Assembly: GCA_003427395.1 (NCBI GenBank)
Contig: BFEA01000313.1
Span: 298,715-362,714 of the forward strand
Reading direction: 5' to 3'
Length of the DNA: 64,000 bases
From: Chara braunii
Taxonomy: Eukaryota > Streptophyta > Charophyceae > Charales > Characeae
Within the stretch, counting starts at the first letter, position 1, and every line of letters begins with the position of its first letter. The notes under the pieces are model-generated. The model did not search any database, was not told the DNA's origin, and worked only from the letters and a program-made list of their open reading frames with translations. The position numbers were made by a program, and so were the translations under genes. Shown here piece by piece: positions 34,581-46,611 of the stretch.

Positions 34581-35974
34581 GTGGCATTCAACTCTCGTGG
34601 CCTTGGAGACAAGCGCCATCATCTAGGGCAAAGAGAGAAATCAAGGGGTTTGACTTTGACGACTGCCACGGACTACACAACAGAAAAATTCCCACGAGAA
34701 ATGAAAGTTGAAAAAACATTCTAAAAAAAAAATCCTTCACATTTATAAATTATCATTCCAATGTTCGTTCAATTATAAAATTTTCAGTTTTATTTGATAA
34801 GTTTCCTTATACATATGAGTTTTCCTTTCCCTACATCTATTGGTTCAAGATGGAATAAAAATCTGGACAAGTTTATAAAATGTTATAATTAAACTTCATT
34901 CCACTACAGTAAATATCTTCTAATTTAGATTGGATTAACCTATTTATGACTGAAAATCTTTACTTAGAATGACAGTCCATTAAAATATTTCGTGAACTCA
35001 TCCAGACTTTCATTCCATCTCTAGCATGCAGTTCAAATAAGAAGGGATACCCCACTCTTGGAAGGAATATTTTTAAGTAATAAGAAAAATTTTAAAATTG
35101 CAATGACATTTTTAAGATGGAATAAAATTTTGAAATTTAGAATGTAATTTTACTATAGAATGATTATTTAACTCTGGGAATTGTTTTTGTTACAACGTCC
35201 AACTGTACTAATTCTAACATGTAAAAGGTAAAACTGAGATCTGAGATCTCCTTTTTGTCTCAAAGCAGAACTTATCTAATCACTATGCACGATCTCAATA
35301 GGTCGTGCGGGCACAAGAAACATGATCTAAAAATTATGAGACAGGAGATGATCACTCTCACAATCATAGTGTAGTTTCTTTCAATATATATATATATTAT
35401 ATATATATGATCTATAGATAAAACCAAGTCTGAATTTCAATTCACAGAACATACATGCAATCACATCAAAGATCTACATCGACAGAGCATATACTACACG
35501 GGGTCAACTTCAACCATTCTATGCGCTTACACCGCTTTGACTTATCCACACAGACCCCAACCTTTCTGCAACCTCCAAAAATAAAACACTAAGTCCTTCT
35601 TAAATGACCATTCAATGAAGTCCGGGTAGAAAACTAAAAATAAATATTTCAATCCACAGGGGCTATGGATTTTAGATTGAGTAGCAAGAATGAATTAGAG
35701 TTGAGCCGAAAACCGACCTGTTATCAAAAGATAATCGTAAAGTGATCCTTCTTAGGATCAGGCCGAACGAATCAAACCTTCAATCGAATTTGTAGACCTG
35801 CATCACAGTGGATTGAAATATTGATATTTGGAGAACATGCTCTATGTCGTTGGCCTAACTCCTATACGAATTTCTCCCTCACCTTCTTCCCATGGGTTCC
35901 AAAAATTATTGAAAATTTTGATATTTTCTCCCTAGATTGGATGGATTGCCAAATTTTCTTAGCAGAAAAGAATC

Positions 35975-36125
35975 TGATTCTACAAAATTTCAGCAGCACT
36001 TTCCATAGAAAAAGTGTCTTTTCAGAATTTTCAGGTGTCCAAAAAATGACTAACTCTTTCATATCTGTAAAAATTTTGGCAGCGCTTCCCGTAGGAACAG
36101 GAGACTGCCAAGATTTATACAAAGT
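35975..36125 (-). repeat. Repeated GGCAGC-hairpin element (unit A)
   Basis: Two tandem-like copies carry [TC]GGCAGCGCTTCCCGTAGG or CAGCAGCACTTTCCATAG, then an arm (AAAAAGTG) complementary to CACTTT, then CCAAGATTTATACAAAG in one. Three more copies are at 52485-52790 in unit B. The paired arms CACTTTCC/GAAAAAGTG, CACTTC/GAAAGTG and similar are maintained between copies. Confidence 0.5.
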
Positions 36126-36489
36126 TGAAAATGTAAGGACAAAGTACAACTATACTTGGAACTAACTTCTGACACTCACTTGATAGTTAAAATTGAAGAT
36201 AGTTTAAACGATCCCCCTTTGAAGATGGTATCGTGAGCTATCACTAGTCCTAACTTCCAATAAGGTCAATCCTATCATATCCCAAGCTTCCCTCCCATCA
36301 TCCATCTCGCCTACCTATAGCTCCAACACTCAGCGAGCATCTAAAGCAACTAAGCTATCAAAAAGAACGCTCACAGATAATCCTCAATAACATACACAAG
36401 TGAGCGCAACAACATCTCTCATCAACCCTTAGGTTCCTTCCCAGATCACATAGTTCGTTCAAAATCCCTCGTTATTCTTTTTTACCCTT

Positions 36490-38130
36490 TCTGACATAAG
36501 ACATAGAATCAACCAACCCAACTTATGGATGCGACTGACCTGCAAGTTTATATGACTAGGCCACACCAACTTATGGTGCCCTAGCCTGGTAGAACAAGTA
36601 AACGTAAGGCATAAGACTAAGCCACACCAGTTTATGATGTGACCATTTTCTACTTAAACGATCGACACAAGACGTATGATCGGGCCGCACCAACCTATGG
36701 TGAGGCTGATCAGCCTCAACGTTCGACAAACACAAAAAAACTGAACCTCCTTAACTTATGAGGAACCAACCTTTGCCTGAACAACGACAAAGGCATATGA
36801 CTGGAACACACCGACTTATGATGTGCTCAGTCAGCCCAAACAGTGACATATAGCGTATAACCAAGCTACTCAACTTATGAGTAGTCTAGCCCAGCCTAAA
36901 CAAAATTATATGCGAGAATGATCGAACAACCCGCAACTTATGCGTTCGTCAAGCTTTCGCAATACAACCTTTTTCAACAAATAAACATAAGGCATAAAAC
37001 TTACCACACCAACTTATGGTGTGATTAGTCTCCGCCTAAACGATTGATATAAGGCGTATGACCGGTCTGCACCAACTTATAGTGAGACTGGTCAGCCTAA
37101 ACATTCGGCATACACAATTAACTAAGCCACCTCAACTTATGAGGGTTTCAACCTTTCCTTTAACAAATGACGAGAGACATATAACTAGAACAAACCAACT
37201 TATGGTGTGGATAGCTAACCGAAACAATGACATATAGCGTAGAACTAGGTCACTCAACTTATGAGCAGTGTAGCCCCTCATAAAGAAGCAACAGGTGCGT
37301 GTGACCAAACAACCTGCAACTTATGCGTTCACCCAACCTCCGCAACACAACTACATTCAATAAATAAGGTCACAATTTCTTTCTGTCCTCATACGACTGG
37401 TCACGTCACCTCAACTTATGAGGATCCCCATCCAAGCATCAGTTATGTTTAGAAAAAGAATAGTGAAGTTTTATATTATCTCTTTGCCTTTGTATTATCA
37501 GGGGCATAAGACCGACTACCCAACTTGTGGATGAGTCAAACTGCCCAAAGTTACCTCTTCATTTTATACTCTGAATCTTATTTTCTTTTCTACTTTGTCT
37601 GCTACCGGCTTATATGGCTAGATCTCCCAACTCATGACGCCTAGCCTGCCAATGATATACTTAATATATAATTATATCATATTGTATACTTTGGTTTTAT
37701 TTATGTTTGCGGCTTATGATTTCGTCACACCAACTCATGGTGTCCTAGCCTGATAGAACAAGTAAACATAAGACATAAGACTGAGCCACACCAACTTATG
37801 GTGTGACCAATTTCTGCCTAGACAATCGGCATAAGGCGTATGACCGGGCCGCACCAACTTATGGTGAGTCTGGGCAACCTGAACATTCGACATACACAAA
37901 GAGTTGAACCACCTCAACTTATGAGGGGTCCAACCTTTGCCTGAACAAATGACGAGAGACATATAACTAGAACACACCAACTTATAATGTGGCTAGTCAG
38001 CCCGTATAATGACATATAGCGTAGAACTAGGCTACTCAACTTATTAGTTTAGCCCTACCTAAACAACCAACTGGTGCGTGTGACTGAAAAACCCGCAACT
38101 TATGCGTTTTTCCATCCTCCACAACACAAC
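36490..38130 (-). repeat. Higher-order hairpin array with invariant ACTTA apex (unit A)
   Basis: About 25 units of roughly 60 bases each contain an inverted repeat around ACTTA. Examples are CACACCA-ACTTA-TGGTGTG at 37005-37023, CTACTCA-ACTTA-TGAGTAG at 36866-36884, CCTCA-ACTTA-TGAGG at 37411-37423 and CGCA-ACTTA-TGCG at 36932-36944. Six hairpin types follow in fixed order, and that six-unit block recurs with starts near 36630, 37012 and 37794 (about 380 bases per block). Outer arms also pair, for example GACCGGTCT (37060-37068) with AGACTGGTC (37085-37093), and arms differ between blocks in compensating pairs. Not coding: frames are short and stop-rich. Confidence 0.85.
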
Positions 38131-39902
38131 AACAAATAAGGTCACATTTTGTTTTCTGTCTAAATTCACACAAGTAATCTGAATTCTCATACACACTTGT
38201 TAATTTAGCCCCTTTTCATATCATGTCATGAAATTAAAGCAATAAAAAGTAATAGCTTTCTTAGTCGAACTTTCATACACATAGATAGAGACTAGTACAG
38301 TTTACGGGATAGGATCACAAGTGAAAATCGATTGTTATACCAGAGTGTTCCCTGCCTCTAGAACCCCGCTTGGGCTCCGACAGAGCTCCTACAATCGGTG
38401 GGTGGACCTCCCACAAGGTGTTGCTGCGGTCCTACAGGTTGCAATCCCGCCTGCCGCCTTCCTCTCGTAACCTTAGACTAGACTTAGAGTAAGAAGGGCT
38501 GAAGTAGATAAGTCAGACTCTTGAGATCCAAGAGAGGGTCACTCAACTCACGTGAGAGGGCCTTGTAATCTTCAATTGCATGAGGGCCTCGCAATGATGG
38601 CCAAGAGAATGCAGTGAAGTCGGCCGACCACGACAAAAACGTAAGCAGCAACCTCCTAACAACCTCTCAAGTTGCAACAATAACCCCCTTTGAACAGTCC
38701 GTAGTTATGCAGCTGAGGACACCATGTTCGATTAAAGCACACCTCCTATGCACTATTCAAAGTGCAAGTGGGATCACAACAACTTCAACAAAAGGCACAA
38801 CGTGTACCGCATAAGTCACACTTGTGGTAGCAGTAAAACGCTCAACTGTCGTAGCAACAAAAAGCACAACCTGCCGACAACCGCCCATACGAGTTAACAG
38901 CAAACTGCCCAACAACAATAGTGCTCATAAAATAGCAGTTCCCCTCGAGCTCCCTGTTGCTTACTCAAATGCACAATCAACAGCAACGGATCACCGGTCT
39001 CGCCGTAACACCGATCCTAACCGCTGATTAAGTTGTAATTAACAATAATCCACACAGAGGATCAGTAGTAGTATCAACAACTCTTAACCCAACGCTCAAC
39101 CTTCGCTTGGTAGTCCACGACTTCAGCAAACTGCTAGGCTCAAGGTTACTAACCCAATGACACCGCAATAGTTTCAGACTCCCAACAGTGTAGCAATCTT
39201 TAATGCATTTCAACTGCAACTACAAGGGGCGATGTCAGCGCAATCTTGATAACTTAAAGACGACAACGACTCCAAAAATAGTAGTCCCGGTGACTGCAGC
39301 AGCATCCCGGATCTGCAGACTGTGGGTGCTGAAATCAGTCGTACTTAATACAACTGCTTTTAACAACAACAATAATTCGACCAGCCATCCGCAATCACAA
39401 TCTGAGTCTACAAGACACGCTGTTCGGACTATGATAAGAGATTTTTCCCAACAACGATAAATGCTCAGCCAGCCACCAACCTCCACTCAGACCAAACAAA
39501 AATGTAGATGCACTCACTACCCCATCAGCGTCAATCTCTCTCATATTGTACTTACCATGTTGTCTTAACCTTTGCTGCAGTAGCTTAAAAGTCTTTAGAA
39601 GTCATCTGATGACGACGATCCGGCCTTACAGGGAAGTAACACTCCTCTCTTCTCTATTCCTCAGTTTTATCCCCTTTCTTCTTTCATATTCTCCTTGCTC
39701 TTCTCGCTTATCTCATTCTAGTTCCTCTTTTCAGCATCCGGCTCACCTCCCCAACTATGTGAAGCACTAACGAATTCTCTACTAAAACACAAAACGATCC
39801 ATGATCACGAGTGGGCGTATTTGGCCACAGTCGCAAAGTGGGACCGGCTCGGCCTGCAGCGAAGCGGATAATCAACTGCAATCAAGATCAGCAGGTAAAC
39901 TC

Positions 39903-39953
<51 letters not shown>

Positions 39954-41700
39954 AGTGAACATGTACAGTGTATAGGCCTCTCTCTCGTAAGAAAAAAATT
40001 AGAGGTTATCGAATAGAGCTCTGAATAGAAACTATCTGCTGAGGGGAGCTCCGGGCCACAACTCTCTCTCTGCTAACCACGCACGACTTTGCCTCGCACT
40101 AGTAGGTAGTTAGTCCCTCTCCTGTTATCACTAACCATTTCTAGTGTATCTAGCTTGGAACCTTGGTCAGATTCATCCACTTTTTACAGAAACTACTCGC
40201 CTCGATAATGGGGCGCACGATGAGCCTCGGAAGGCACAATGATGATGGAGTCGATGAGCTAGATGGTGAGAGGCACCATGAAGATAACCACCACGACAAA
40301 TGAGTATGACAGATATGGCGAGGAGTAGGGGTGCGCGATGAATAACACAAGCATATCAATCAAAGATAACAACGGCCCACCTCCACGGCGACCATCACAG
40401 CGTGATTATGCAAGCACGACAATCCCCATGATGAAGATGAACTACCAAGACTCACCACGGTGAACATGATCTACAGGATCAAAATTGTTGTATTTACTCA
40501 GAAGGATCTTCCGCTAGAACATGGAAAGATACACAGTCATATCTCAAAAAATCCCTTTTGCTGCCGCGCAACCGCTGATGGTTGTGCCGACCAAACGAAC
40601 AACCTAATGCAAAAACTAACACTTCCATTGCGTTCACCCTACCCCAAAATCCCAATTTCAACTCTTCACTCGGCCAATTTCATCAAGAAACGGGCAAAAT
40701 ATCCTATTTTTTTCCTCGTTTTACTTTCTTCTTCCGTTTGAACCGCGCACGCCCTTTTTCTCCTAGCTCCTCTCCCATTCATCTAAACGTCAAACCGTGG
40801 CTACCATTAATCTCGCCCATATAAAAAAAATCCACTTTGCTTCATTTTTGGCTCGATTCCATTAAGAGTTGAGACGGTTACGGATTTCTCCCTTCCCCAT
40901 ATCCACTTCCCACCTTCGTCATTTTCCCTTTCCCACCTTCACGTACCTGGACCGGATCCCGGCCAGGTCCTTGCATCCTCCTTCAGCAGTTTTGTTTCCT
41001 TTGTCCCCCGTCCACTGTAGATGAAATGTTCACTCTATCAGGAGAACGCCTCTCCTAGGATGATGGCGAAAAACAATAACTCAACGAAGATGAAGATCTG
41101 CCACGTTGAAGAAGAACTACATACTCGAAGTGCAGCTTTGGTGGTTATTATCCTCACCTCACCAAGTACATGACTACGGGAAATGCTCAGTGGCACTTTA
41201 GCGCTGTGCCCTGTTCTGTCACCAATAGAGCTGCCTGACCTCAGCTATGACCATTAGTAGTGAGGGAGACTCCCTGCATATACACCCACAAAATAGCGCA
41301 GCAAGGAAGCAAATGCGACCTCCACTAAAATTACTTGGGGAAAAGTAAATTGTGCGAACCTCATCCTCGTCGGCCTCCAGCCTTTTCTACCTGATTTTTT
41401 CTACTAAAGCACAACGGTCACCTTACTAACCTATCTGACCATCCAGACAGCTAACTTCTACGACCAAAATTTCAAGATTTACCTAAATGCACCTAGATGG
41501 GAACCTATAAAAAAAAATAAAAGGACCTACGGGCCCACCCGTCTTCAGGAAAACAGAAAAGAAGAAAACAGCTAGGCTGAAAAGGCCCAGGCTGTCAAGT
41601 AGAGGCTACTAATTATGGTCCGAAGATAAGACCTGGTGACCCGAATCCAGTGAACCAAAAATAGAAATTTACCAGTCATGGAATCAAGTCCCGCGCGACC
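38131..41700. other. Non-coding part of unit A LTR
   Basis: No gene supported. It contains a block conserved with unit B (about 38350-38600 with 53967-54230), Asn/Thr-rich frames from CAA/ACA-rich DNA around 38600-39480 and AT-rich or polypyrimidine stretches. Its 40500-40900 part also aligns with unit B at about 54890-55070. Confidence 0.4.
39909..39950. repeat. (CT)n microsatellite
   Basis: CT tract of about 42 bases, followed by a short GAGAG run. Confidence 0.9.
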
Positions 41701-41739
41701 CAAACCAAGGAAACAACAAACATAGTTGGTACAGTCCCA

Positions 41740-41768
41740 CATCTGTGTGTCATTCTTGCGCAGGGGCC

Positions 41769-41800
<32 letters not shown>

Positions 41801-41818
41801 ACAGATGTCCCGAAGGAC
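41740..41818 (-). ncRNA. U6-snRNA-like sequence, 3' end divergent
   Basis: On the minus strand it begins GTCCTTCGGGACATC, the 5' stem-loop of U6. It then contains AAAATTGGAACGATACAGAG and AAGATTAGCATGGCCCCTGC, followed by GCAAGAATGACACAC. The ACAGAGA box and AGC triad of the spliceosomal core are intact, and about 76 of the first 79 positions look canonical. After that the sequence departs from U6 and there is no terminal T run, so about 20-25 nucleotides of the RNA are missing. Upstream on the same strand, ATCCCACAATG (41848-41858) resembles the plant upstream sequence element but is about 30-40 bases from the start, and no TATA box is seen. Most likely a retro-pseudogene or an RNA-derived insertion; a divergent functional gene is less likely. 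Confidence 0.8.
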
Positions 41819-41912
41819 TGCCCGGTAGGCCGAGCCCCCAACTTACCATTGTGGGATTGATCGGTCCCGGGTAATTCAGAATTATGTTACACTACACATC
41901 TGACTGTATCTT

Positions 41913-41965
41913 GATTCGAACTCTGGTCTGGACATGAGCAGTTTATAGGTGTACGAACTGAGCTA
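41913..41965 (-). other. tRNA-like Pol III A and B boxes
   Basis: On the minus strand TAGCTCAGTTCG (within 41954-41965) fits the A-box consensus TRGCNNAGYNNG, and GAGTTCGAATC (41913-41923) fits the B box GGTTCGANTCC at 9 of 11 positions. The spacing of about 30 bases is normal for tRNA-derived promoters. The cloverleaf stems are not well formed, so this looks like a tRNA-derived SINE head or a decayed tRNA. The U6-like sequence lies about 95 bases downstream on the same strand. Confidence 0.45.
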
Positions 41966-41999
41966 GGCCCATTGGTACCGCCTACTGCCTTGGGACTGG

Positions 42000-44900
42000 T
42001 ACCAGCCTACTGTAGAGGTTGCCTCTCAAGGCTACAGCTCCGGGAACAGCCCCGGATTGTCAATCACCTGCACATGGCCTTAAACTCACGCGACATGCCC
42101 CCACAGATGGACGACACTGAAGTGCACAACCTATGTTCAACCGTCGTGACTATTCTGACTCTGCCACTAGTAGGAGGCTGCAGGGCCTGTTGTGCAGCAT
42201 GCGGCGTGAGCCCAGGTGAAACAGATCCCGCTGGAGATTTTGGTGGTAGTAACAAATATCCAAATGAAACTTTGAAGACTGAAGTGGAGCAGGGTTTCAT
42301 CTGCAGAGTTGTGCATTCTGCACCTTCCTACTTTGCCCTGTGTCGCTCCTTCCGGACACAGTTCACATCTTTCTAGTCCCAACCGGCATGCTCACACTCA
42401 AAACTCCTCTGTGTAGATCGCGGGTGGCGAACAACTGCCCTGAAGCAGATCGTGGTTGGCGGATGGTGCACCTGCGGAGGGTCCCCGCCACTCATGTTTT
42501 TCTGCCTCGTGAGCCAAACACCCACAGACCCGCATAAATGTTGACTTATTGGTCCCCGTTTCAAGGTAGGCAAGATAGAGGGACTCTGGCAGCATTCTGA
42601 GCATGTAGAACCCCAACGGCCAGCCAAACAAGAGGCGTGCCCGATGCCGTGATTACCTCTGTGTGGGTTTCAATTGCACCCCACCACAATATCGATCACA
42701 ACAACCCATGCACGCAGGGCACCCCACGTCCAAACAAGGAGGGAAGCAAAAACGCGGTTGTTGCACATCTACTCCCAGCGGAGTTCCCACTCAGGCTTGT
42801 GTTTAAACAATTTATAGTTATACAAAGTTTACCAACTGCTCACACCCGCTGATCCCGACAAACAGCCTTGGTACCAACACTCGCGCCACGTCCCAGAAAC
42901 AGGACGGGCAACCAATAAAATAAAAGTAAAAAATACAGATGCGAACATTAAAAAAAAACGGTGCTTCGGGGAACGGAGGTCGTAAGTATCCCTCTCAATT
43001 CCGCCCGATCGGGCCCACGGATGGACCGGTCAACAAAAACCAAGGGGGATAGCCCCGTCGGGCCCTCAACCCCTTAACATTTTCAACGACTTCAATGCTC
43101 CATCGCTGCTGGTCGCTGCTCTCGATCCCCGTACCTCTGCTTTGAAAGTCCATCACCGTAACTTATTTTCTGTCGCCTGCAAAATCCAGGGCGGATACCC
43201 TTGTAAGGGTATTCGCTCCGACAGTTTACAGGACCTTATTAAGTGACGCCCTCGTTGCTTTGAATAATCAAGAGCTATCAATCCATCCAGAACTCCAAAT
43301 GCTGACGAGAAAAGATCCAATCCGATTAACCGACTGACTTCGTTCGAGTGTCTTACGAGATAATACCCGACATGGCTAACTGCTGCCAGGGCTTCGACCC
43401 GGGTCTCCTGCGAACGCAGATGTACTAGATCAATATTACAATCTTAAGTTCGTGTCGAGTAATGGTAATCCTCTCCCTTTGTCCTAGACATCTGTCGGTT
43501 CATTGTTGGGTGTCCTATTTCTTCGTTGTCCCGCGTACGGGGTCATAACATAGGACGCAGACCCTAACCGAGACCTTTTAAAGGCATTATCGCATTTCTC
43601 ACAAAATAGTCACAAAAATATATTTTTATCACAGATCCCTCATGCAGTCTAGTACCGGAGGGTCAGGTCTCCATCTTGGCCCACCATAGTCTGGTTGATC
43701 AAACTAGATCAACGACGCACCTCGTTATTATATTAGCGACAGTGGCCTTGTTGGTTGCGCAACGATAGACAGTTTTTCCTTATAAACACTCTATGAAGAC
43801 TTTCAAAAGATACGACGGACTCGACTCTTATCCCTCCGACATCCCGCAAGAGAAAGACTATGTGAGGCGACCACACCCCTCAAGCCTTACCCTTTGGTGA
43901 GACGTGGGCCCGCTGCCAGGTTGCGTCGGTCAACAACCAACACTAAGGGTTGTGCCCTACTAATGCTAGATTAACCCCTAGTTGGTTCTCTCAGATATGT
44001 CTTAAGATTAACATCATAGTGGTTGGACGGTGTGTCGCAATAAACTCAAGCCTACTGCGGGACTACGCAGAGGTCTGTTTCACTCAAAAGGCATTTACCA
44101 GTTTTCTATAGAAGAACGTAGAGAGTCCGACGTCCTCTAAAAAATTTACAAAAAATCACCGCCAGATCTATAAGGCCGTGACTTCCCACTTGATAAGAGT
44201 AAAGCAAACCACACATCTTAAAAACATCTTTCAAAATTTTACAAATTTGCAACCTTCCAAAATTTCACAAATAAATAATAATGTTTTTTGTCTTTCTCGT
44301 CAGACTTTATCATCCAAACTACTTTCAATGTTATTTCAAATCATGTCACCACCTTCCACTTTTGAAGGGGAGTCACTCATAAAATTTCACAACCACCTCT
44401 CAGTGGGAGTCAACCATAAAATGCTCATTACAGAGAGACCAACTTGTGGATCCTCGTCTCAGGTCAACAATTAATATTCGGTATGGACAAGCATTTGAGT
44501 CTCAAAAGACTCAAATATCCCTTGGGATTTTCATACCCTTTTTCACCAAACGAACTGCGCTTCTCCTTCTTATACTCGAGCCTATTGTCAGTCCGTAAGC
44601 AGATTGTGCGAGTATACCGAAGAGTAGACAATTTACATTTTATATTTTCAAAACATACGAGATGTACCATGTACACCTCTCACATACAAAAAAAAGTCAC
44701 CATATATTAGAATAAGTCCACACATGTGAGAGTAATTGCGATCGTCAGACAAAACGATAGTCTTAATCTTTATTATGTACAGGGTTGGGATATCCCGACT
44801 CAAAGGAACCAAAAATAGCATCCAAGCCAACAAATTAGAACTCAATATCACCCTAATCCTTACATTTATTTGTACATAGCCTGCTCACACCATACGCAGA

Positions 44901-45300
44901 GCTAGAGAGTCCAACACTCACATTAAGACCACTTCCTAGATACATCATGCCACTCACATATGTACAACTATCTAAATCTAGGAAAAGAGCAGTATTATCT
45001 TAGTCAATTTTTAGTGTCCATTCTATATACACTTAACTAAGAAAGTCCTACTATTCGCTCTATATTCCAACAAAAAAAATCCTAATCATTCAACTCTCAT
45101 CCTTAAACTTACCTCACTAATCCTTTTGCTTACGATATTTAATATACATCGGCCCAGATAGTCTTAATATGTCCCATACGCACAACTATTTATTTGGATT
45201 ATACCTCTTAGCCAATTTGCCTTGTCAAATCCATACCGGACCTTATACCTCAATCACTTTTGTCTTCTGATGGTGGCTATACGACTATGTTCCCTTGCTT
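42000..45300. other. Non-coding part of unit A, conserved with unit B
   Basis: No gene supported. Blocks at 42370-42640, 42990-43080, 43170-43330, 43640-43720 and 44010-44720 align with unit B at about 56080-56340, 56500-56560, 57085-57250, 57590-57670 and 57960-58780. Frames up to 134 codons (41972-42376 +) have no recognisable features and are not conserved with unit B. Confidence 0.4.
43385..43418 (-). other. tRNA-like T-arm (unit A)
   Basis: On the minus strand the sequence reads GGAGACCCGGGTCGAAGCCC followed by TGGC, which resembles a tRNA variable loop and T-arm. The same position in unit B (57305-57331) has CCAGGTTAGAATCCTGG with a perfect 5-bp stem. The remaining arms are not clear. 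Possibly an old tRNA-derived segment carried by the LTR. Confidence 0.35.
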
Positions 45301-45364
45301 ATGGATAACACTTATCAAATTATCAAAATCTTTCTTATACAATCCTCACCTCTCCCTATCGTAA

Positions 45365-46510
45365 TTAAGGGGTCATGCTTGACGCTTCAACTTTCTTTTC
45401 ACTGTTGCTTCCACCTATGGTTTCACCGACCACCATTGCGGCCTTTAGCCCCATACCCAGAATTTTCACGGTCTTTCTCTGCACCATGTTTTTGGCCTCC
45501 CCCACTCGCTGCACTACCCTGTGATGCTTGTTGTGCCAGTGGAGGGGGCAACCCTCTTGGTTGGGTTTGATTCGTTGGACGCCCAGGTGGCACCACACCC
45601 ATTGGTGAACCCAAGAAAGGTCCATGTTGGTTTGCGGAGCCTAGGCCACCCAGTGTCCAAGGCATTAGTGGATTGCATATTGACCATGACCCTATCAAAT
45701 AGTATAACGGTCACGACTTATACAATGCCTGCCTCGTCGAAGGGGGTTATGTCGATATCAATCGGCTTTCTAGTCTTTGCAGGGCATCAACCATCGATTG
45801 CGAACACTATCCTTTTCCAATACCTTGACCTCCTAGAGTTAGGTTCCTTGCCTTTTGTTGGACCTTGGTCAACTTGGGAGGCTTACATCCTTCTTTGTTT
45901 ACCTCGACCAACTTCTCATCTTTCTCCTGATCGCGAACACTTAGCCACTCTCTCTTTATCTTTATAGGTTTGTGGGCGCCTAGCCCGCCTTCACTCGCTC
46001 CTTCTCCATCTTTATGTGCTAGCTCGCTCGATGTCCCATCCAGAACCTTTTCCTTACTTTTTCTGGCCTCTTCCAAATGTGTTAGCCTTTCTTCCAACTT
46101 CCCCACCTGTTGTTGTATGCTGCCTAATTCTCTCTGTATTGGTGTGTCTTTGACTATCCGCACAGGGATTTCAAGACGTTGACCGAGAACGTCATCTCCA
46201 AAAAACCTTATTCTCATGAAGCCCTCAATGTCGTCCCACCTTTGTGACTTCAGCATAAAGTCATATATTTCTTCGCTCAACTCCTCACAAACGAACAAGG
46301 GCAGCATACTCAACATCGCTTTATCATCCCACTACTTCATGAAACTGAAACAGCGGTAATCGCTCAGAAAACCTGACAAATTCCTTCCTCGAAACAACAA
46401 GGCTCGAAGGTCTCGGGTCATTGAGTCTTTGCACCGACTCGCTCAACAATACTTTAGTGAGGCACGAGTTTTTCTAGAGCAGAACCTTAGCTAGATCGCC
46501 GCCTGCAGCC
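45365..46510 (-). pseudogene. Gag fragment of unit A
   Basis: The best frame (45807-46316) encodes VCEELSEEIYDFMLKSQRWD and IEGFMRIRFFGDDVLGQRLE. The RW-x-x-x-x-x-F-x-x-x-F-x-x-DD pattern parallels RRWRTFKASLLRTFACDD in the capsid at 6230-6877. A coiled-coil stretch (IQQQVGKLEERLTHLEEARK) and a basic tail follow. Frames at 45423-45698 continue with a Gln/Gly/Pro-rich tail (GLPPPLAQQASQGSAASG). Upstream to about 46510 a broken frame adds FSERLPLFQFHEVV. No zinc knuckle, protease or RT follows on the left. Unit B has no counterpart of this block. Confidence 0.55.
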
Positions 46511-46611
46511 ATGTTGTCACCGTTAACATACACAAGTGCCGCAAGTGTCGAAATATCAGGTTATAGGCCAAGCAAGATCCTAACAAACATCCTTTTTCCT
46601 GCTTTAATAGC

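Noticed and set aside
36490-38130. Regularly spaced short palindromic repeats, superficially like a CRISPR array
   Set aside because: The repeated part is only the ACTTA apex with changing arms, the intervening DNA is itself repeated in a six-unit order, there are no cas genes and the context is an LTR of a eukaryotic retroelement.
39203-39486. Opposing 83-85 codon frames in CAA/ACA-rich DNA
   Set aside because: No conservation with unit B and no motif; simple-sequence effect.
41734-41744. GTCCCACATCT as a plant snRNA upstream element driving a plus-strand gene
   Set aside because: No TATA box at the required distance and no snRNA downstream on the plus strand; kept only as a side remark to the U6-like sequence.
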